In this document: piece after piece, positions 45,301-58,056 of the stretch
Numbering within the stretch: position 1 is the stretch's first letter
How the letters are laid out: every line of letters starts with the position of its first letter
Assembly: GCA_002964805.2 (NCBI GenBank)
Contig: PUDQ02000044.1
Coordinates: forward strand, 1-64,000
Direction: 5' to 3'
Source of the DNA: Trametes villosa
Taxonomy: Eukaryota; Basidiomycota; Agaricomycetes; Polyporales; Polyporaceae
Length of the DNA stretch: 64,000 nucleotides
Notes under the pieces: model-generated
Databases searched by the model: none
Told to the model about the DNA's origin: nothing
Seen by the model: the letters and a program-made list of their open reading frames with translations, nothing else
Program-made: the position numbers and the translations under genes

Positions 45301-45786
45301 CGCGATGACCCGGTTCCCGGTGAGCACCTTCTCCTTCCGCTGCCACGGCCAGTGAATGTCCCCCAACCGCTTCTTGAGCGACTTGCTCGGCGCGCGTTTG
45401 TGCGTCCTCGCGCCCGCGCCCAAGCTCGAGCCCGAGGGGCCAGGGAAGGACGCGGAGCCGGCAAACGGCTTCGCGCCGGGCTGGTCGTCGTCGAAGGACC
45501 ACGAGTCGGGCGGGATGGAGGTCGGGAGGCTGAGCTGTGAGTTCCCGTAGCCGGCGGGGGGCGCGCCGGAGCGTGCAAGAGGCAGGCCGCTCTCCTTGGA
45601 CTGCATGGCGGCGGGGCGGCCGAATGCGGAGTCGGGCACGTCGTCGTCCTCATCGTCGAAGAAGGGGTCCATACCCTGAGGGTGGGGAGGGGAGGACGAG
45701 GGCGGGTAGCCAGAGTTGGCGGGCTGGTACTGCTGGCGGGAGGCGGGGTTGGCCTGGGAGACGAGGCGGACGAAGTCGTCGCTCAT
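42388..45786 (-). pseudogene. Truncated P4-ATPase flippase, copy in unit 2
   Basis: The flippase 5' half, homologous to the complete gene from its start codon to the middle of exon 7; homology stops at 42511. Exon 1 is 45786-45207, exon 2 ends at 43837, exon 3 starts at 43775, and exon 7 runs 42896-42388. Splice sites checked are intact and no frameshift was seen. Predicted product 640 residues: TM1-4, actuator domain with DGET, the SDKTGTLT site and the first part of the N domain to ...QNPFVDVA (residue 600), then 40 residues read from foreign DNA. It lacks the rest of N and P domains and TM5-10, so it cannot pump. Changes from the source include G-to-C in VSGGCVPK. Intron 1 is 1218 nt (468 in source), intron 2 is 61 nt (166 in source). 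Promoter region is retained, so transcription is possible. Confidence 0.88.
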
Positions 45787-48700
45787 CGTAGCCAGCGATG
45801 AGCTCGGGGGAGGGGACGGCGAGGAGAGGGAGAGATGTGTCGGAGAGCGTCTGAGTGCGCTGCCTCCTCCTGTTCCCTGCGCAGCCCGTACGCGCCCACA
45901 ACGGCCGAGCGGGTTAGGGTCAGGTCGAGCGCCGGCCGGCTGCCCATCGCGATCGACGTCATCGCCGTTCTCGAGTGCGCTCCCTCGCTGCTGCACTCGC
46001 TCTCCCTGCACTCGCTCTCGTGCCGTCTGCTGGGTGCGCACATCTGTCCGTGCCCGTGTCCCTCTCTCGCCCGCTCCGAGGACGCCCCGCCGCGCCCACG
46101 CTGCATGTCTGACCCCGAGCTCGGAGTCGAGGGTGTTTCGAGTCTCCCCAGCGGCTTGCGCTCAGCCGTCCCCCGCCCGCCCCGTCCTCCCACGCGCGTT
46201 GCCCCTTGTGCATAGTGCTATCGTCGCACACTGGCACCAGTCTAGCTCCAGGTCACTTCCCCGACCCTCTCCGCCCCGCGTTCCTCCTGCCCCTCGCATC
46301 GGACGCCCGCGCGGACTGCATACAGCCACTCCGCCCACGCGCTCCATTCAAGATGACCGCGATTTCGCCTAGAAGCGCATGTATCTTCGGACGGAATACA
46401 CTGGTGGTCTTGTAGCCACCCCCTCGCGCGCGCGCGTCCACCTGCACGGGGCACGTCCTGCGGACGTACCGCATCTGCTTACATCCTCCGCCCCGGCTCG
46501 CTGCAGGCGGCCGAACATGCGCGCCGGAAGCCCAAATCGCTCTATGACACTCCAAAGGCGAGTGCAATTTGGTCTCTCGCCTCCCCTACGCTTCGGAAGT
46601 AGGCCCGAGGCCCGTCCATTTCCCCTCGCGCGTGCCTGATTCCGCGAACGCCTCCCCGCGCCTGTCCTGCTTTCTGCACGGAAACTCTCCCAGTTGCTCA
46701 AAGTACGTCCCCTTACTATCAGTATCCTATGCTGATTAATCCGTAGTCCAAGCCGTCGCACCCGCACCGTGGACGCCATCGACGATCCGCCGCCTGCCCT
46801 CACGATAGGCGCTCAGAATATTGACATTTTCCGCCGATGCGTCCCCTCCCAGGGCACCGCCAGCAAGCGCGAAATGACGCGAAACATACAAGGAGGCGCG
46901 TACTACCGTACGGGCTACGAGATATCCGCGCGGCAACGTTCGCCCCGACACCCCCTCACCGGCTACAGAACTTGAATCACGCCCTGCAGCACCGACCCAA
47001 CCGCGCCTGCAGCCCGCCCCGCCTCCGCCTCCGCTGCGCGCCCCGCACGCGCATAGTGAGTACTAGCACCATCCGCACCACTGCGCACGCCGCCCGGCCC
47101 ACTCACGCGCCGTGCCAGAGCCGCGTGGCCACGGAGGGTGCACACGGCCGCGCGCTCGCCGTCAGTCCCATGCAACACCGCGCACACCCGGAGCACGGCG
47201 TCGGGATCTGTCGTAGAGGTGCGTGAGTACCGCTGCGCTACAGTCTCCGAGGACGTACTCACACTCTCGATGCGGCAGAGACGGGCGAGGGGGGACGGGG
47301 GGCGAGAGAGCGCGGGATGGACGGATGGACGGACGGACGGGGAGGGGCCGATGCGTGCTCCCTGCACGTCCCTCCAGGTTTTGTGTGCCCCTGGTGTGCA
47401 CGGACCACACTGCACCGCGGCGTGCTTGCTCGCGCGCGCACGTCCGTCCCCGTCGCCCCTCGCTTCCCTCCTCGGGCCCCCGGGCGTGCTCCGCCGCCGT
47501 CGCACTGCACTAGGAGCCCCCGCGCGCACCGCGGGCTGCGTCGTCATCTCCCGCGCACGGCGCACCCGAGCAGCGACGCGCTCCGCCGTCCGCCATCCAT
47601 CCGTCGTCGGCCTGTGCGGCCAGCGGAGATGCCGTCTCGTCATCAGCAGCCCGCAGCAGCCCGGGGCGGCAAGACGGCACATCGCACACCGGCAGCAACA
47701 CGAGCACGCACGACGCAGACGAGGTGGACGGACGCAGCACGGTGCTCGCTACGACGGCCGGGCGATATCTCGGTGCCCCAGACAGTCCCCGAAGCGGCGC
47801 GCCCGCGCCCCAGGCCCTGGTCGGCGGCGATGCACCTCGAGCCCCCATGACGTGCACGGCACGTTCCGCCGCAGAGCACGGAGAGCACGTCACTCCGTCC
47901 GATGTGCAGGACGCGCGGCACGGCGTGGTGCCCGCCCGCGCCCGATCGAGCGCACGCCCGAGGGAGAGACGGTGCGCACTAGTGGAAACGCGCGCCCGTG
48001 TCGGGTCCTGGCCGCCGCCCCGCCGCCGCCCCGTCCACTCACGCACTCCCCACGCCACGGACGCCGCTGTGAGGACGGCGCTCGATCCGCAACAGCCTGC
48101 ACCGAAACTCCCGCCGCCGGACGTCGAGGGGCTCGGACGGCGGCACACCGTTCGAGAGAGGAGCTCTGCGCTCCCGACACCGCGGCGCTGCATAGGTGAG
48201 TGCGTCCATTCTGCGTCCGCACGCGCGCCGTACGTACGCACCAGTGGTATGATCGGATGCGAATAGTATGCACCTCCCTCGACGTCATGCGAATAGTATG
48301 CACCTCCCTCGACGTCATGCGAATAGTATGCACCTCCCTCGACGTCATGCGCGTTCTGCCCGCCCCGGTCTCCGTCCCCGTCTGCACGCCTGCCAGCGAG
48401 TGCACTGTGCCGCCCGATTCCCGACTCGTGTTCCGGGGCTGCGTGTCTCTCGCGTCCAGGGCCCGCCGTAGCAGGGCGTCATTGAGTGGGCGATGTGTAC
48501 GCTCGCGGTTCGTGCGCGCCGCGCGCGTCCGACGAGTAGCTATTTGGGCACCGGATGCATACTCGTGCATTGCATGGATGCGGTTCTACCTGCTCCCCGC
48601 GATCGAGGAGCGGCGAGTGCGAGTGCTCGCTGTCGCAGTGCCGCCGCCGCCCGTTCCGGCTAACTCCTGTGCGTGTGTGGCTCAGGCTGGCATTCTCGGT

Positions 48701-51700
48701 GCACGAAATCTACCCCCCAGCTTTTCGGTCTGTGGCGGGGAATCGGACACAGTGCCGTGCGACTGTACCCGTCTCGAGTTCCGCAGGCGTCGTGTCCAGC
48801 TAACGGGCGGTGTAGATTAGCACGAGCCCGAGAGCGTGTTTGAGCTCCGCAGAACGAGGCTGCACGACCCCGCGCACACGTAGTATCGACCGCTGGTGCT
48901 CTTCGCTCCGACGTCGACAACTGGCAGCCGGGTCCGTCCACATTCTATGCATGGGCCCGCGCTCCTGCGGCGAGCCGCGACGGTAACCGGCGTTTGAAAT
49001 ATAGAGTATGTACACCATTCATAGGTACTTTGTTCTGGTCCCGGGGACCTGTTCATTCCCCCGCAACGCCTAGCATGATACATACAAGCCCGCGTCGACT
49101 GGGCGCGGTGCATCCGCGCTCGCCGCCCGGTCCGTCCGCGCGCGTGTGTACTGCTTGGAACAGCCGTCGATTCGGCGCAGAGCCCTCCAGGCTCGCGCAG
49201 TGCGCGGAGTCCAGGCGAATGTCAGTTCGCGGCCGCCCGTCTCATCACGGTTCACGGGCGGAGCCGCATTGCTGCCCGCGCACGATCCGGAGTCGCTCGT
49301 GGGGGTGCTATTCGCGCGCAGTGGGCCGCTCGCACAGTCGGATAACGGTGGGGCACCGTACGCGAGAGCGCGTGGACGATAGTCACTCCCACTGGCTGCA
49401 CCACGGACCTGGAGCGCGTACTGACCGGATTAGCCAAACTACATATCCCCGCCGTGCACTCGATGTCGTTGCTCGCGCGCTGCGCCACGAATAATAATAG
49501 TTTGAGTACGCCTCGCCCCCACATCCAGAGCAGAACGCGCCCAGCCCCGGTCGAGGGCGGAGGCGAGCAGGGCAGACTTCACCGCTTTGCATGCCAGTGC
49601 TCGCAGCGCTCGAGCTCGACCGTCTGTGCACTTCCGCGAGCACGCGTCTTCGGCGTTTGCGCAGTGCGTGGGCACAACGCCGGAGCAGCAGCGGCCGCTG
49701 TCAAAGCGTGCAGAGGACCACGGGCGCAGCGGCCAGGTGAAGGCTCGCTCAGCTCGAAGAACAAGCGAGGGTGCATCGGGAGGCATCCGCGGTCGCGCTA
49801 TTCGTTCGCCCGGCCCACCCTGGTAGTGCTGTGTACCTCGTACACCCCGAGGCCCGATTCTTCGCCTCTTATCCCGCGACGCGCTGTAAGTAGACCACAC
49901 CCGCGCCGAGCCCGGCGGCGGTCGGCAGCACTTGAGGTCGACACACGCAACGGGTAGTTGACCCAGAAATGCCCCCGGCGCGCAATCTGCCCGCTGCACT
50001 GCGTACGAGCTCACTCGAGTACAGGCCGTGTTCGAACCGGATCGAGCGCACACGCCAGCCACTGAATACTCAAGGCTCGGCGGGCCGTCGGCAGCTACGA
50101 CCGCCGTGACACATGGTGTGGCTGCATACAGAGGCTCGCACGCACTCCGCAACACCGGGCAACTCACAGTTATCACCATACAGCCGCCGGAGTCAGCGGC
50201 TTGCGGCCGGCCTCTAACGCAACAGTGATGGTGTAGTCCGCCCGTGCGTGGGGCGTGCATGGGGCGTGCAAGGGGAGACCGGCGTCGGATGATGTGTAGA
50301 CACGGTCGGGGAATACAATCCGTGCGCTGTACTGGCGTTTGAACACGGAGGCCGTGCTAGTGCCCAAGGTCGGCATGCATATGCCGAGGCATCGAAAGGC
50401 CTCGCCCCGCTCACCCTGTCATAGTATCATTGCCTGGCCTGCGCGTTCGCGTCAACGCACGCACCGTGCCCGAGATGCCGGGGACTCCGTACCGCGAGCA
50501 AGAGCGCATCAGTGCGCGAACAGACGTGCAAAGAACTACCACAGACGTACCATGGTGTGCGAACCAGGTGGACGGGCGGCGGCCTAGAGCGACAGAGTAT
50601 GGAGCTCGTACTGCCCATACGAGCTGCCTCGCGGCTCGTGAGTGCACAGGCGCGACGACGTACCTTTAAAATTGCTAGCCCACATCACGTCGGCGCGAGC
50701 AGGTCGGCTCCGTGAATGGCACCTTGCCGCTGAGTCTTCAGACAGCTGATGAGTCACAGGCTTGCAGAGCGGCTGGCAGAATCTACTGCGGACAGCGCCG
50801 TGGACCTACAAGTCCCCCACAGCGCGGTGGCATTTTGCCTACCTATTGAATAGATGCCAGTGTTCTTAGAAGCTTCCCCGGACTGCACTGCTGCGCAACT
50901 CACCGGAGAACAACGCTGCTGCTCGAAGCCACGGACCCGAGTTGCGTGTGTACTGCGCGCTCGGTCAGCCTGCAAAAATAGCGCACAGCACGAGACTGGA
51001 GGACAGCGCCCTTGTGGAGTTCGTACCCGCGAGGGGGAGCACATCGCGCACCAGGGATCTGGATACCACTGCGTAACTCTCCGAGACGAACCCTGACCGG
51101 GACGAGGCAAAATACCAGGAAGCGAGACGTACTCTAGTATGCATGGAGGTTCCCCCCGACGAATGCGGATCGCGGGGAGAAGAATCCGCGTGATTGCCCC
51201 TGGTTGTTGCTCCGGGGCGGGGCGCCGAGCGTTGACGTCGTGTCACGGCATTCCACTTCGGCTCGCTAGTCAGTGGGCGCGATGTAGAGCGGGTGGGGGC
51301 GCCGGTCAGGCCCTATCGGGCTACGCGTGGGAGGTGTGCTGATTGATGGGTAGCGCAACACTGAGGAGCTTGGAGAACTCACTGTTGCAAGCTATTCCAG
51401 GGCTTCCCCCGGGAGTTTTGTGCAGTAGACCGACGAGCTGTTGGAGACTTACCGAATCTCAAACAATCCAGATGACCGTGGTGTACCCGAACAAGAGAGA
51501 GCTTCCTTCGTGCGGGAGTTGAATCACCGTCACGCCCTCGCGGAGACGAACAGCTAGGGGACATGAGCTGATGCCAGCGTGATGCAGACTCCGTTAAGGT
51601 ATTCAGACTCACCGTTGTGTGCGCAAAATGCACCCGGACATCCGGTGCATGAATCCGTACATCGGCGCAACGGACGGACGAGGCCCAATCGGCAAGCCAG

Positions 51701-52725
51701 ACAGAAAGTGAGATGGAATACAGTGACTCGCGAGCAGCGTTGCATCGCGAAGGCGCACCTGTTACTCTGTATGGATGCCTCTTTGCGCCACACAGGTGTG
51801 CGCGCGCGGACTCGCACGAGACACTTCCATCGGCATAGAGACACTTCGCGGCCTCCTGCAGGAGCATACGCGGCCGGGCCGCAACCACGGCACTCCCGCG
51901 CGCGCCCTCGCGCACGCACCGCTCTGTGGAAGCTCGCGCCGGTACCCTCGATAGGAGCCTGATACTGCCCCAGTGCCCGCGCAAAGCGATCACCGCCGCG
52001 TGGCGGCCGCCGCGCATGCCCTCGTCGGCCTCAAGCCTCGCCGTAGAGCTATGTAGAGCACACGACGGTATACGCCCGCTAGTGCTGCATTGAGAAAACG
52101 CGCACCTTGGGTTGATCGGAAAACCACAGTGAGAGTGTGCACCGTTGTGCATCGCAATCAAGAAACTATGTAGTACGGGAATAAGCTACTGTACTCCTAT
52201 CCTGGTATGATACGGGAAGGGTACTCACTGGCGTGCGAAGTTGGCGGCGGCGGCGGCGGATCGCGAGCGCTCGAGGTCAGGTTATGCTCAACCGCTGCAA
52301 GCTGCCGGAGCCGCTGTGAGATATGCGCTTTCGGGCCGCACGCGAGTGAATATCACACTTACCGACTCCGGCGACGGTATACTAAACATACACGCGCTTT
52401 GGGGGTCGCCGAATCTGGGGATGCGCGGACCGGCGTCGCGGAGGCCTGCGTCGCACGCACGGGATGTCGACGCGGCTCGAACGGGCAGCCAATCGGCCTC
52501 CCGCCCGGCCGCAGCCTGTTCGCCTCCCGACTTTTATGAGAAATACGGCCTGCGTAAAGTGCCAAATCGGTGATCCGGGTGCCTCCCGCAGCGGATATGG
52601 GAATGCCAAACGACGTACTGTGAAATGGGCGTCGGGGCACGGGGCACTAGCAAAACACCTCAGGTCAGGCCTGGCATCCTCCCCACCCGAGCATCGCCCC
52701 CACCCTGTCCAAACATCCCTCAGCA
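45787..52725. other. Unit 2 spacer: flippase promoter copy and gene-poor DNA
   Basis: Second copy of the 34065-40851 region. From about 47.5 to 51.2 kb it matches unit 3 at a constant offset of 12279 with very few differences; unit 1 is more distant. Long frames (for example 51379-52161 minus, 47138-48199 plus) have no domain and are rejected as coding. Contains the (GGATGGAC)2 array and three copies of the 30-bp motif. Confidence 0.6.
48259..48348. repeat. 30-bp tandem repeat, three copies (unit 2)
   Basis: Three perfect copies of a 30-bp unit beginning GCGAATAGTATGCACC. Unit 1 has one copy at 36447-36476. Confidence 0.95.
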
Positions 52726-53767
52726 ATGCCCGCCCGCCGTCGTCTTGCCTTTGTCGAGGTCACTCCTCAGGCCATCCTCGCCCCAAAGAAGACCCAGGCC
52801 GGGAACGGCGGAAACAAGCGGGACTACAGGAAGGGCGAGCTGCGCGAAGACGTGGGCGGGAGCCTGAGTGAGTACAATTTTTGATAGGCGGGGGACCAAT
52901 CGCAGCGGGCTGACAACCTGAGCAGTCCACCGCTCCGGGGACCCGAACGCGAAGATGAAGTACTCCACCAAGGGGTACGCGGGGCTCGTCGAGAAGTACC
53001 GGCTCAAGCTGGTTGGCTGGCCGCCCTCGGTCCCGTTTGCGAACTTCAGCAGCATCCTAGGCGGCATCGAGCCGATCGAGACGCTGCACACGGCGTGGCG
53101 CAAGCACTTCCTCTACTTCGATGTCGCCACGGACGAGGACGTCGAGAACGCGAGGCGGGATCCCCTGAGCGTGCATCCAAACCCGGCGCTCATTGACGCA
53201 AAGAGCGAGAAGAGGGCGGTCGAGGAGGAGGGGGGATGCGACCCGGAGGCGGAGGGAGGAGTCGAGGGCGAGCAGCGGGGCTCGAAGCACACGGGGGCGA
53301 GGGTTGGCAAGGGCCGGCAGACGGGTGTTGTCGTCGACGCGGCCGCCCACCATCCCGGCAGCTTCGAGATCATGGGCTTCCATCCGACGTCGACGCAGCC
53401 CTCTGTCGACCTCCCGGACCGCACAAAGACGCAGCGATCGGACATGGGGCTGCCACACTGCCGGCCCGGGGAGCTCGAGGTGCGCCCGCTGAAGCGTCGG
53501 AGGGGCGGGATGAAGAGCCGCGCGTATGTTATCGAGGGCGACACTGGGGAGGACGCGGAAGAGTCGTACTGGCTCACCGACGAGCCGGTAGGAGACTTTG
53601 AGCCGGGGCCGTCGACTCAACGCGAGCGCCGCGAGCCCGAGGATGCGATCGAGATGTTCTCCGAGAGCGAGTCCGGCGGTCCCGAGCCCGAGTCCGACGA
53701 CATCGAGTCCTCTCCGGGATTTTCGACCAGGGAGGCGAGGTCGGACGTCGAGGAGTGGGAGTGTTGA
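52726..53767 (+). CDS. Hypothetical two-exon protein, copy in unit 2
   Basis: Paralogue of the gene at 40852. Exons 52726-52867 and 52926-53767, the same 58-nt intron, 327 residues with no indel relative to copy 1. Four replacements before residue 36, none in 36-126 (the KYRLKLVGWPPSVPFANFS block), then clusters of replacements at about 127-180, 232-245 and after 288. Both copies are intact, so both may be expressed. Function unknown. The acidic C-terminus and lack of membrane segments suggest a soluble, perhaps nuclear, protein. Confidence 0.75.
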
Positions 53768-54268
53768 CGGGTGCGGCAGGCTGAGCCTGTGTCTGAGCTC
53801 AGTCGGAGTCGGCTGTTTCTTGAGTTTTCTTGTGGTTTCCCGTCGTGCGCGGTTGTGTTACCATAGCTATTCAACAATTTGGTGTTCGCGGCATACCCAC
53901 GAGCGTGCACAACGGATCGGGCGAGGTGGTGGCGGCGGCAAGAGTCTCGAGCAGCGACCGGCGACTGGCGCTTCGAACGACGCGGCTTGCCTTATTCGAC
54001 TCGCTATATACTGAACGCTTCGCCCCGCCGCTACCACTGCACCGCTCGACGCTCGTACAGTCCCCGCGCAATTCTCCCGGCTCTGCATGATGTGTACACT
54101 ATCGAATACAGGGGTGCTGCCCACCGTCGCCGTCGGAGCCCTCGCAGTCGGCAGTCGGAGCAAAATATTTGTTGTGAGGGAGGGCGGCAGGGGGCTCGAC
54201 AGACATGCTCATTGCGAACGAGACTATGTACACGGGAGAGGACCAGAGACCCAGTGCCTACTACTACA
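53768..54268. other. Unit 2 to unit 3 boundary region
   Basis: Same tail as 41894-42387; the junction to flippase sequence is at 54391/54392. No gene beyond the convergent 3' ends. Confidence 0.65.
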
Positions 54269-57200
54269 CTACCTGACTATCCCTTTCTTTCTCCGTCCCC
54301 TCGCCCCCAATCCGCGCAGACGTGCTCCTCGGGTCCGCGTCCGCCGCCGCCTGACTGCCGCGCCCCCGGAGATCCCATCCGATCCACGGCACGCGACGTC
54401 CACGAACGGGTTCTGCGCGCCGCCGACCATCGCGCGGAGCTCGTCGAACGAGCGCCACGCCTCCTTGTCATCGTCGCCGTCCCCGCGGTGGCTCTCGTCG
54501 ACGACGTCCGCGTACGCGACGCCGCCGATGCTGCAGAACCGGAACTCCATCTCGTTGCGCGTGAGCGTGCCCGTCTTGTCGCTGAACACGTACTCGATCT
54601 GGCCCAGCTCCTCGACGAGCGACGACGTGCGGCAGAGCGCCGCCGTGTCCGTCTTCGCGTAGTACATGTCCAGGTCCGAGTTGATCAGCTGCGCCTGCTG
54701 GAACTTCACCACCTCCATCGTCACGATCAGCGAGATCGGGATCAGGTTGTTGTACAGGATGATGAACGTCAGGATGTCTGCGCGCCGTCAGCGTGCGGGC
54801 GCGGGCGGTCGGCGGGACAGCATACCTTCGATAAACCCCTTCGCTGTGGGAGCTGTGAGCGACGGGCCAACCACGGGACAAGACTGGCCTACCTCTGCCA
54901 CTGACGGTCGATGTCTCGAGTAGATACCACTGCTTGCTGGAGAAGAACCACTGCGGCACTATTAGCGGGGTTCGAATGCGCGAGCGAAGTACTCACTGTG
55001 CGGATGCTGCTGCCGATGGTCGATCCGAGAGACAGCGCGACCAGGAAGAGGAACAAGAACACGATATGCACGTTGACCTGCCGCTCGACCGACGTCCGCT
55101 TGATGGGCGCCGCCGTCGCGTTCCGCATCAGCTTCGTTTCGTGGCCGGTGAACACGACGAGCCCGTACGCCCACGGCGTATTCCTGATCTGCGCACCACG
55201 CAGAAGCAGCTGATCGGGGCCGAGCGGGACCTGCTTCGGCACGCCGCCACCGGAGACGAGCTCGACCGTGCCTTCGTACGTGTACAGCGAGTTGTTCGGA
55301 TGCTCGGAACGGAGCGTCCCGTGCAGCGCTGTGACGAGGTGCGGGGAGGTCAGGTTTGCCGTCTGTGGTGAGGCTTGCTTGATCTTCAAGTTCGTCTCAC
55401 TGAATGCTGGTGAGCACAGGCAAGCGTGTAGTCGCCGAAACCACCTACCCGTCGAGGTTGGACGTCTCGATGTAGCAGAAGCCCTCAGGCTCGCTCGAGC
55501 TCAGAAGGAGGACGTCCGCGGGGATGAACTCGTCGCTCTCGAGGCGCAGGACGTCGCCGACCGCGATGTCCTTCCACTTCTTCTCGACGAAGGTGCCGTC
55601 CGGCCCGAGCACCTTTGCTTTGCGAGAGTTAAGCTCCGAGTCGGACTGGTGTCGTTTCTGGACAAGAGCAGAGCGGGTCAGCGTGGTCCTTCGCGAGTAG
55701 CTAAGCGAGGGACGCGACGAAAAGCTGTGGGCGGGGGCGGCTACTGCGCGGGCCGCGCAAAGAGAGGCCCAAGGACGCGATAATTGTCGTGGCGAACGAT
55801 GTCGCAGGCGAACACTTGTCCTGCAGCACACCGAACACCGCTGCGCCGTAAGGCCATAGCCACGGCAGTTCAACACGGGACTGCCAACGCCGGCCGGTCG
55901 CGAGGTGCCTAGTAGCGTTCACCAATCGTAGCTACTACCCATGCACCGCAACCAGGATGTGTGTCGACTAATAGCGGCGAGCCGTCTAGGACGTCCCGAT
56001 CCGGCCCCTCATGGACGCAGGACTCGGAACTCGTCTCGGGCACGCTGCTAATCGACATCCGTACTGGCCGCGACTCACCGGCGAGCCCGCTAAGAACTCA
56101 AGTCCATCAGGAGACAATGTCAAACGGGCACTTACCAGGTCCTCCTGGGTCTCCTTGAACGCCGAGGCTAGTAGTACAACAGCGAGCGGGGCGATAGTCG
56201 TGTATCGGTTCGTGGGCGAAACGTCGGGTATCTGCTGGATGAGCGCGGTGAAGAGGAAGAAGAGGTTGGCGTATTTCGAGAATTGCTCTGCAAGAATAGG
56301 TGCGTGAGCGGCTGCGGGCGAGACTGCGGGCAAGACACTGGGGAAAAGCACGGACGGCTCGGCGTGCGGGCAGTTCAGAATGCGATACAACTCATCCTTG
56401 CACCCTCCAGAGTGTGCACGAGTGTCGATCAGAGCGCCGGTGGCCTAGGAAGTTGAACGATGCGTGCGCGTCGTCCGTCGCGCGTTCGTGATCGTCGCAA
56501 AGCGGACACGGCGCAGTGTGCGGCGTCAATCTACACTAGGGTACCACCACAAAATAGATCTCTCGAGCTCCTGACTGCTTGAGCGCGTCCTTTCGCTTGA
56601 ACACGGTGTTCCGCGGGCATGTTCCGCAGAACAGCGGAACAGGCGTGACTGCGTTCGTCAACCTCACGTCCATACGACATGCCGCCAACCTCACGTCCAT
56701 ACTACATGCCGCCAGCGTGACTGCGTGCTTAGGCTAATCGACACTGACGACCGCCGACATAGCGCCTGCTCGCTGCTCGCACTGCGCCGCCACTCCTACA
56801 CCGCCCCGCCCAGGCAGTGCCCCCCTTGGGCCATCGCTTGAGCCACCCCGCGGCCGGTTAGGCTAATGTGGGTCGGGCTTGCCACGATTTGGAGCCTCTG
56901 TGAGGCGTTACGTATAGCAAAAAATGTGCGTGTGCATATCGTGCGCACGTCGTCGGTATCGAGTGGCCCTAATGTGCAGCGAGCAGCACTGCGCGCATAG
57001 GAGACGTGACCCATCTACTTCATCTGCTGGGGCGGAAACAGCCCGGGAGCCTCCTTATGTTCTGCAGAACATGTCCGCTGAACGCCTGACCCAACGGACA
57101 GGTCTTTCTGCAAGTAAGACTCCACGCGCGAGTCGCACGCAGAGGCAACCGTGACACGCCTGGCCACCTTCTGGTGTCCAAGCGGTCCAGTTACCCCCGT

Positions 57201-58056
57201 ATATTCCGCAGTACATGAGCTGCTGAACGTCTGCACCAGAGGCTACCAGAAGACCGGACTCTCCGCGCAAAACGGACATGGCGCCATGTACGGCATTAAC
57301 TCACACCTCGGTACTCTAACACCACCCATACCCGCGAGTTTGTCCTTGAAGTTGGTTGCATATTCGCGAATAGGGTAGAGCCAAGTTACCTGGGTGTCTC
57401 TTGCATTGATCGCGGAGTACCCGCACCATTCCCATTCCCCAGACGAGTGAGACACGGACAGAAGACGTGTACGCACCGAGGAGGAACTTGGGTACGAAGC
57501 TGGCGAGGTTGTACTTGCTCGTGGAGACGTAGTTGTTGCAGAAGTCCGCGTTCGCGTCGGGGTTGTTGAGCGCGATGACCCGGTTCCCGGTGAGCACCTT
57601 CTCCTTCCGCTGCCACGGCCAGTGGATATCCGCCAACCGCTTCTTGAGCGACTTGCTCGGCGCGCGCTTGTGTGTCCTCGCGCCCGCGCCCGAGCTCGAG
57701 CCTGAGGGGCCCGGGAAGGCCGCGGAGCCGGCAAACGGCTTCGCGCCGGGCTGGTCGTCGTCGAAGGACCACGAGTCGGGCGGGATGGAGGTCGGGAGAC
57801 TGAGCTGTGAGTTCCCGTAGCCGGCGGGGAGCGCGCCCGAGCGTGCAAGGGGCAGGCCGCTCTCCTTGGACTGCATGGCGGCGGGGCGGCCGAAGGCGGA
57901 GTCGGGCACGTCGTCGTCCTCATCGTCGAAGAAGGGGTCCATGCCCTGAGGGTGGGGAGGGGAGGACGAGGGCGGGTAGCCAGAGTTGGCGGGCTGGTAC
58001 TGCTGGCGGGAGGCGGGGTTGGCCTGGGAGACGAGGCGGACGAAGTCGTCGCTCAT
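54269..58056 (-). pseudogene. Truncated P4-ATPase flippase, copy in unit 3
   Basis: Same architecture as the unit-2 copy: start codon 58056, exon 1 58056-57477, exon 2 ends 56136, exon 3 starts 55657, exon 7 54777-54269, foreign 40-residue tail after residue 600. All frames are open and donor/acceptor sites remain, some changed but still canonical (for example GTGAGT after exon 4). Intron 2 is enlarged to 478 nt and intron 1 is 1189 nt. Few residue changes from the source (for example AP to LP and SF to AF in the N-terminus). Lacks most of the N and P domains and TM5-10, so it cannot pump. Confidence 0.88.

Noticed and set aside
48259..48348. Three 30-bp repeats considered as a CRISPR-like array
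   Set aside because: The copies are directly adjacent with no spacers, and the genome is eukaryotic.
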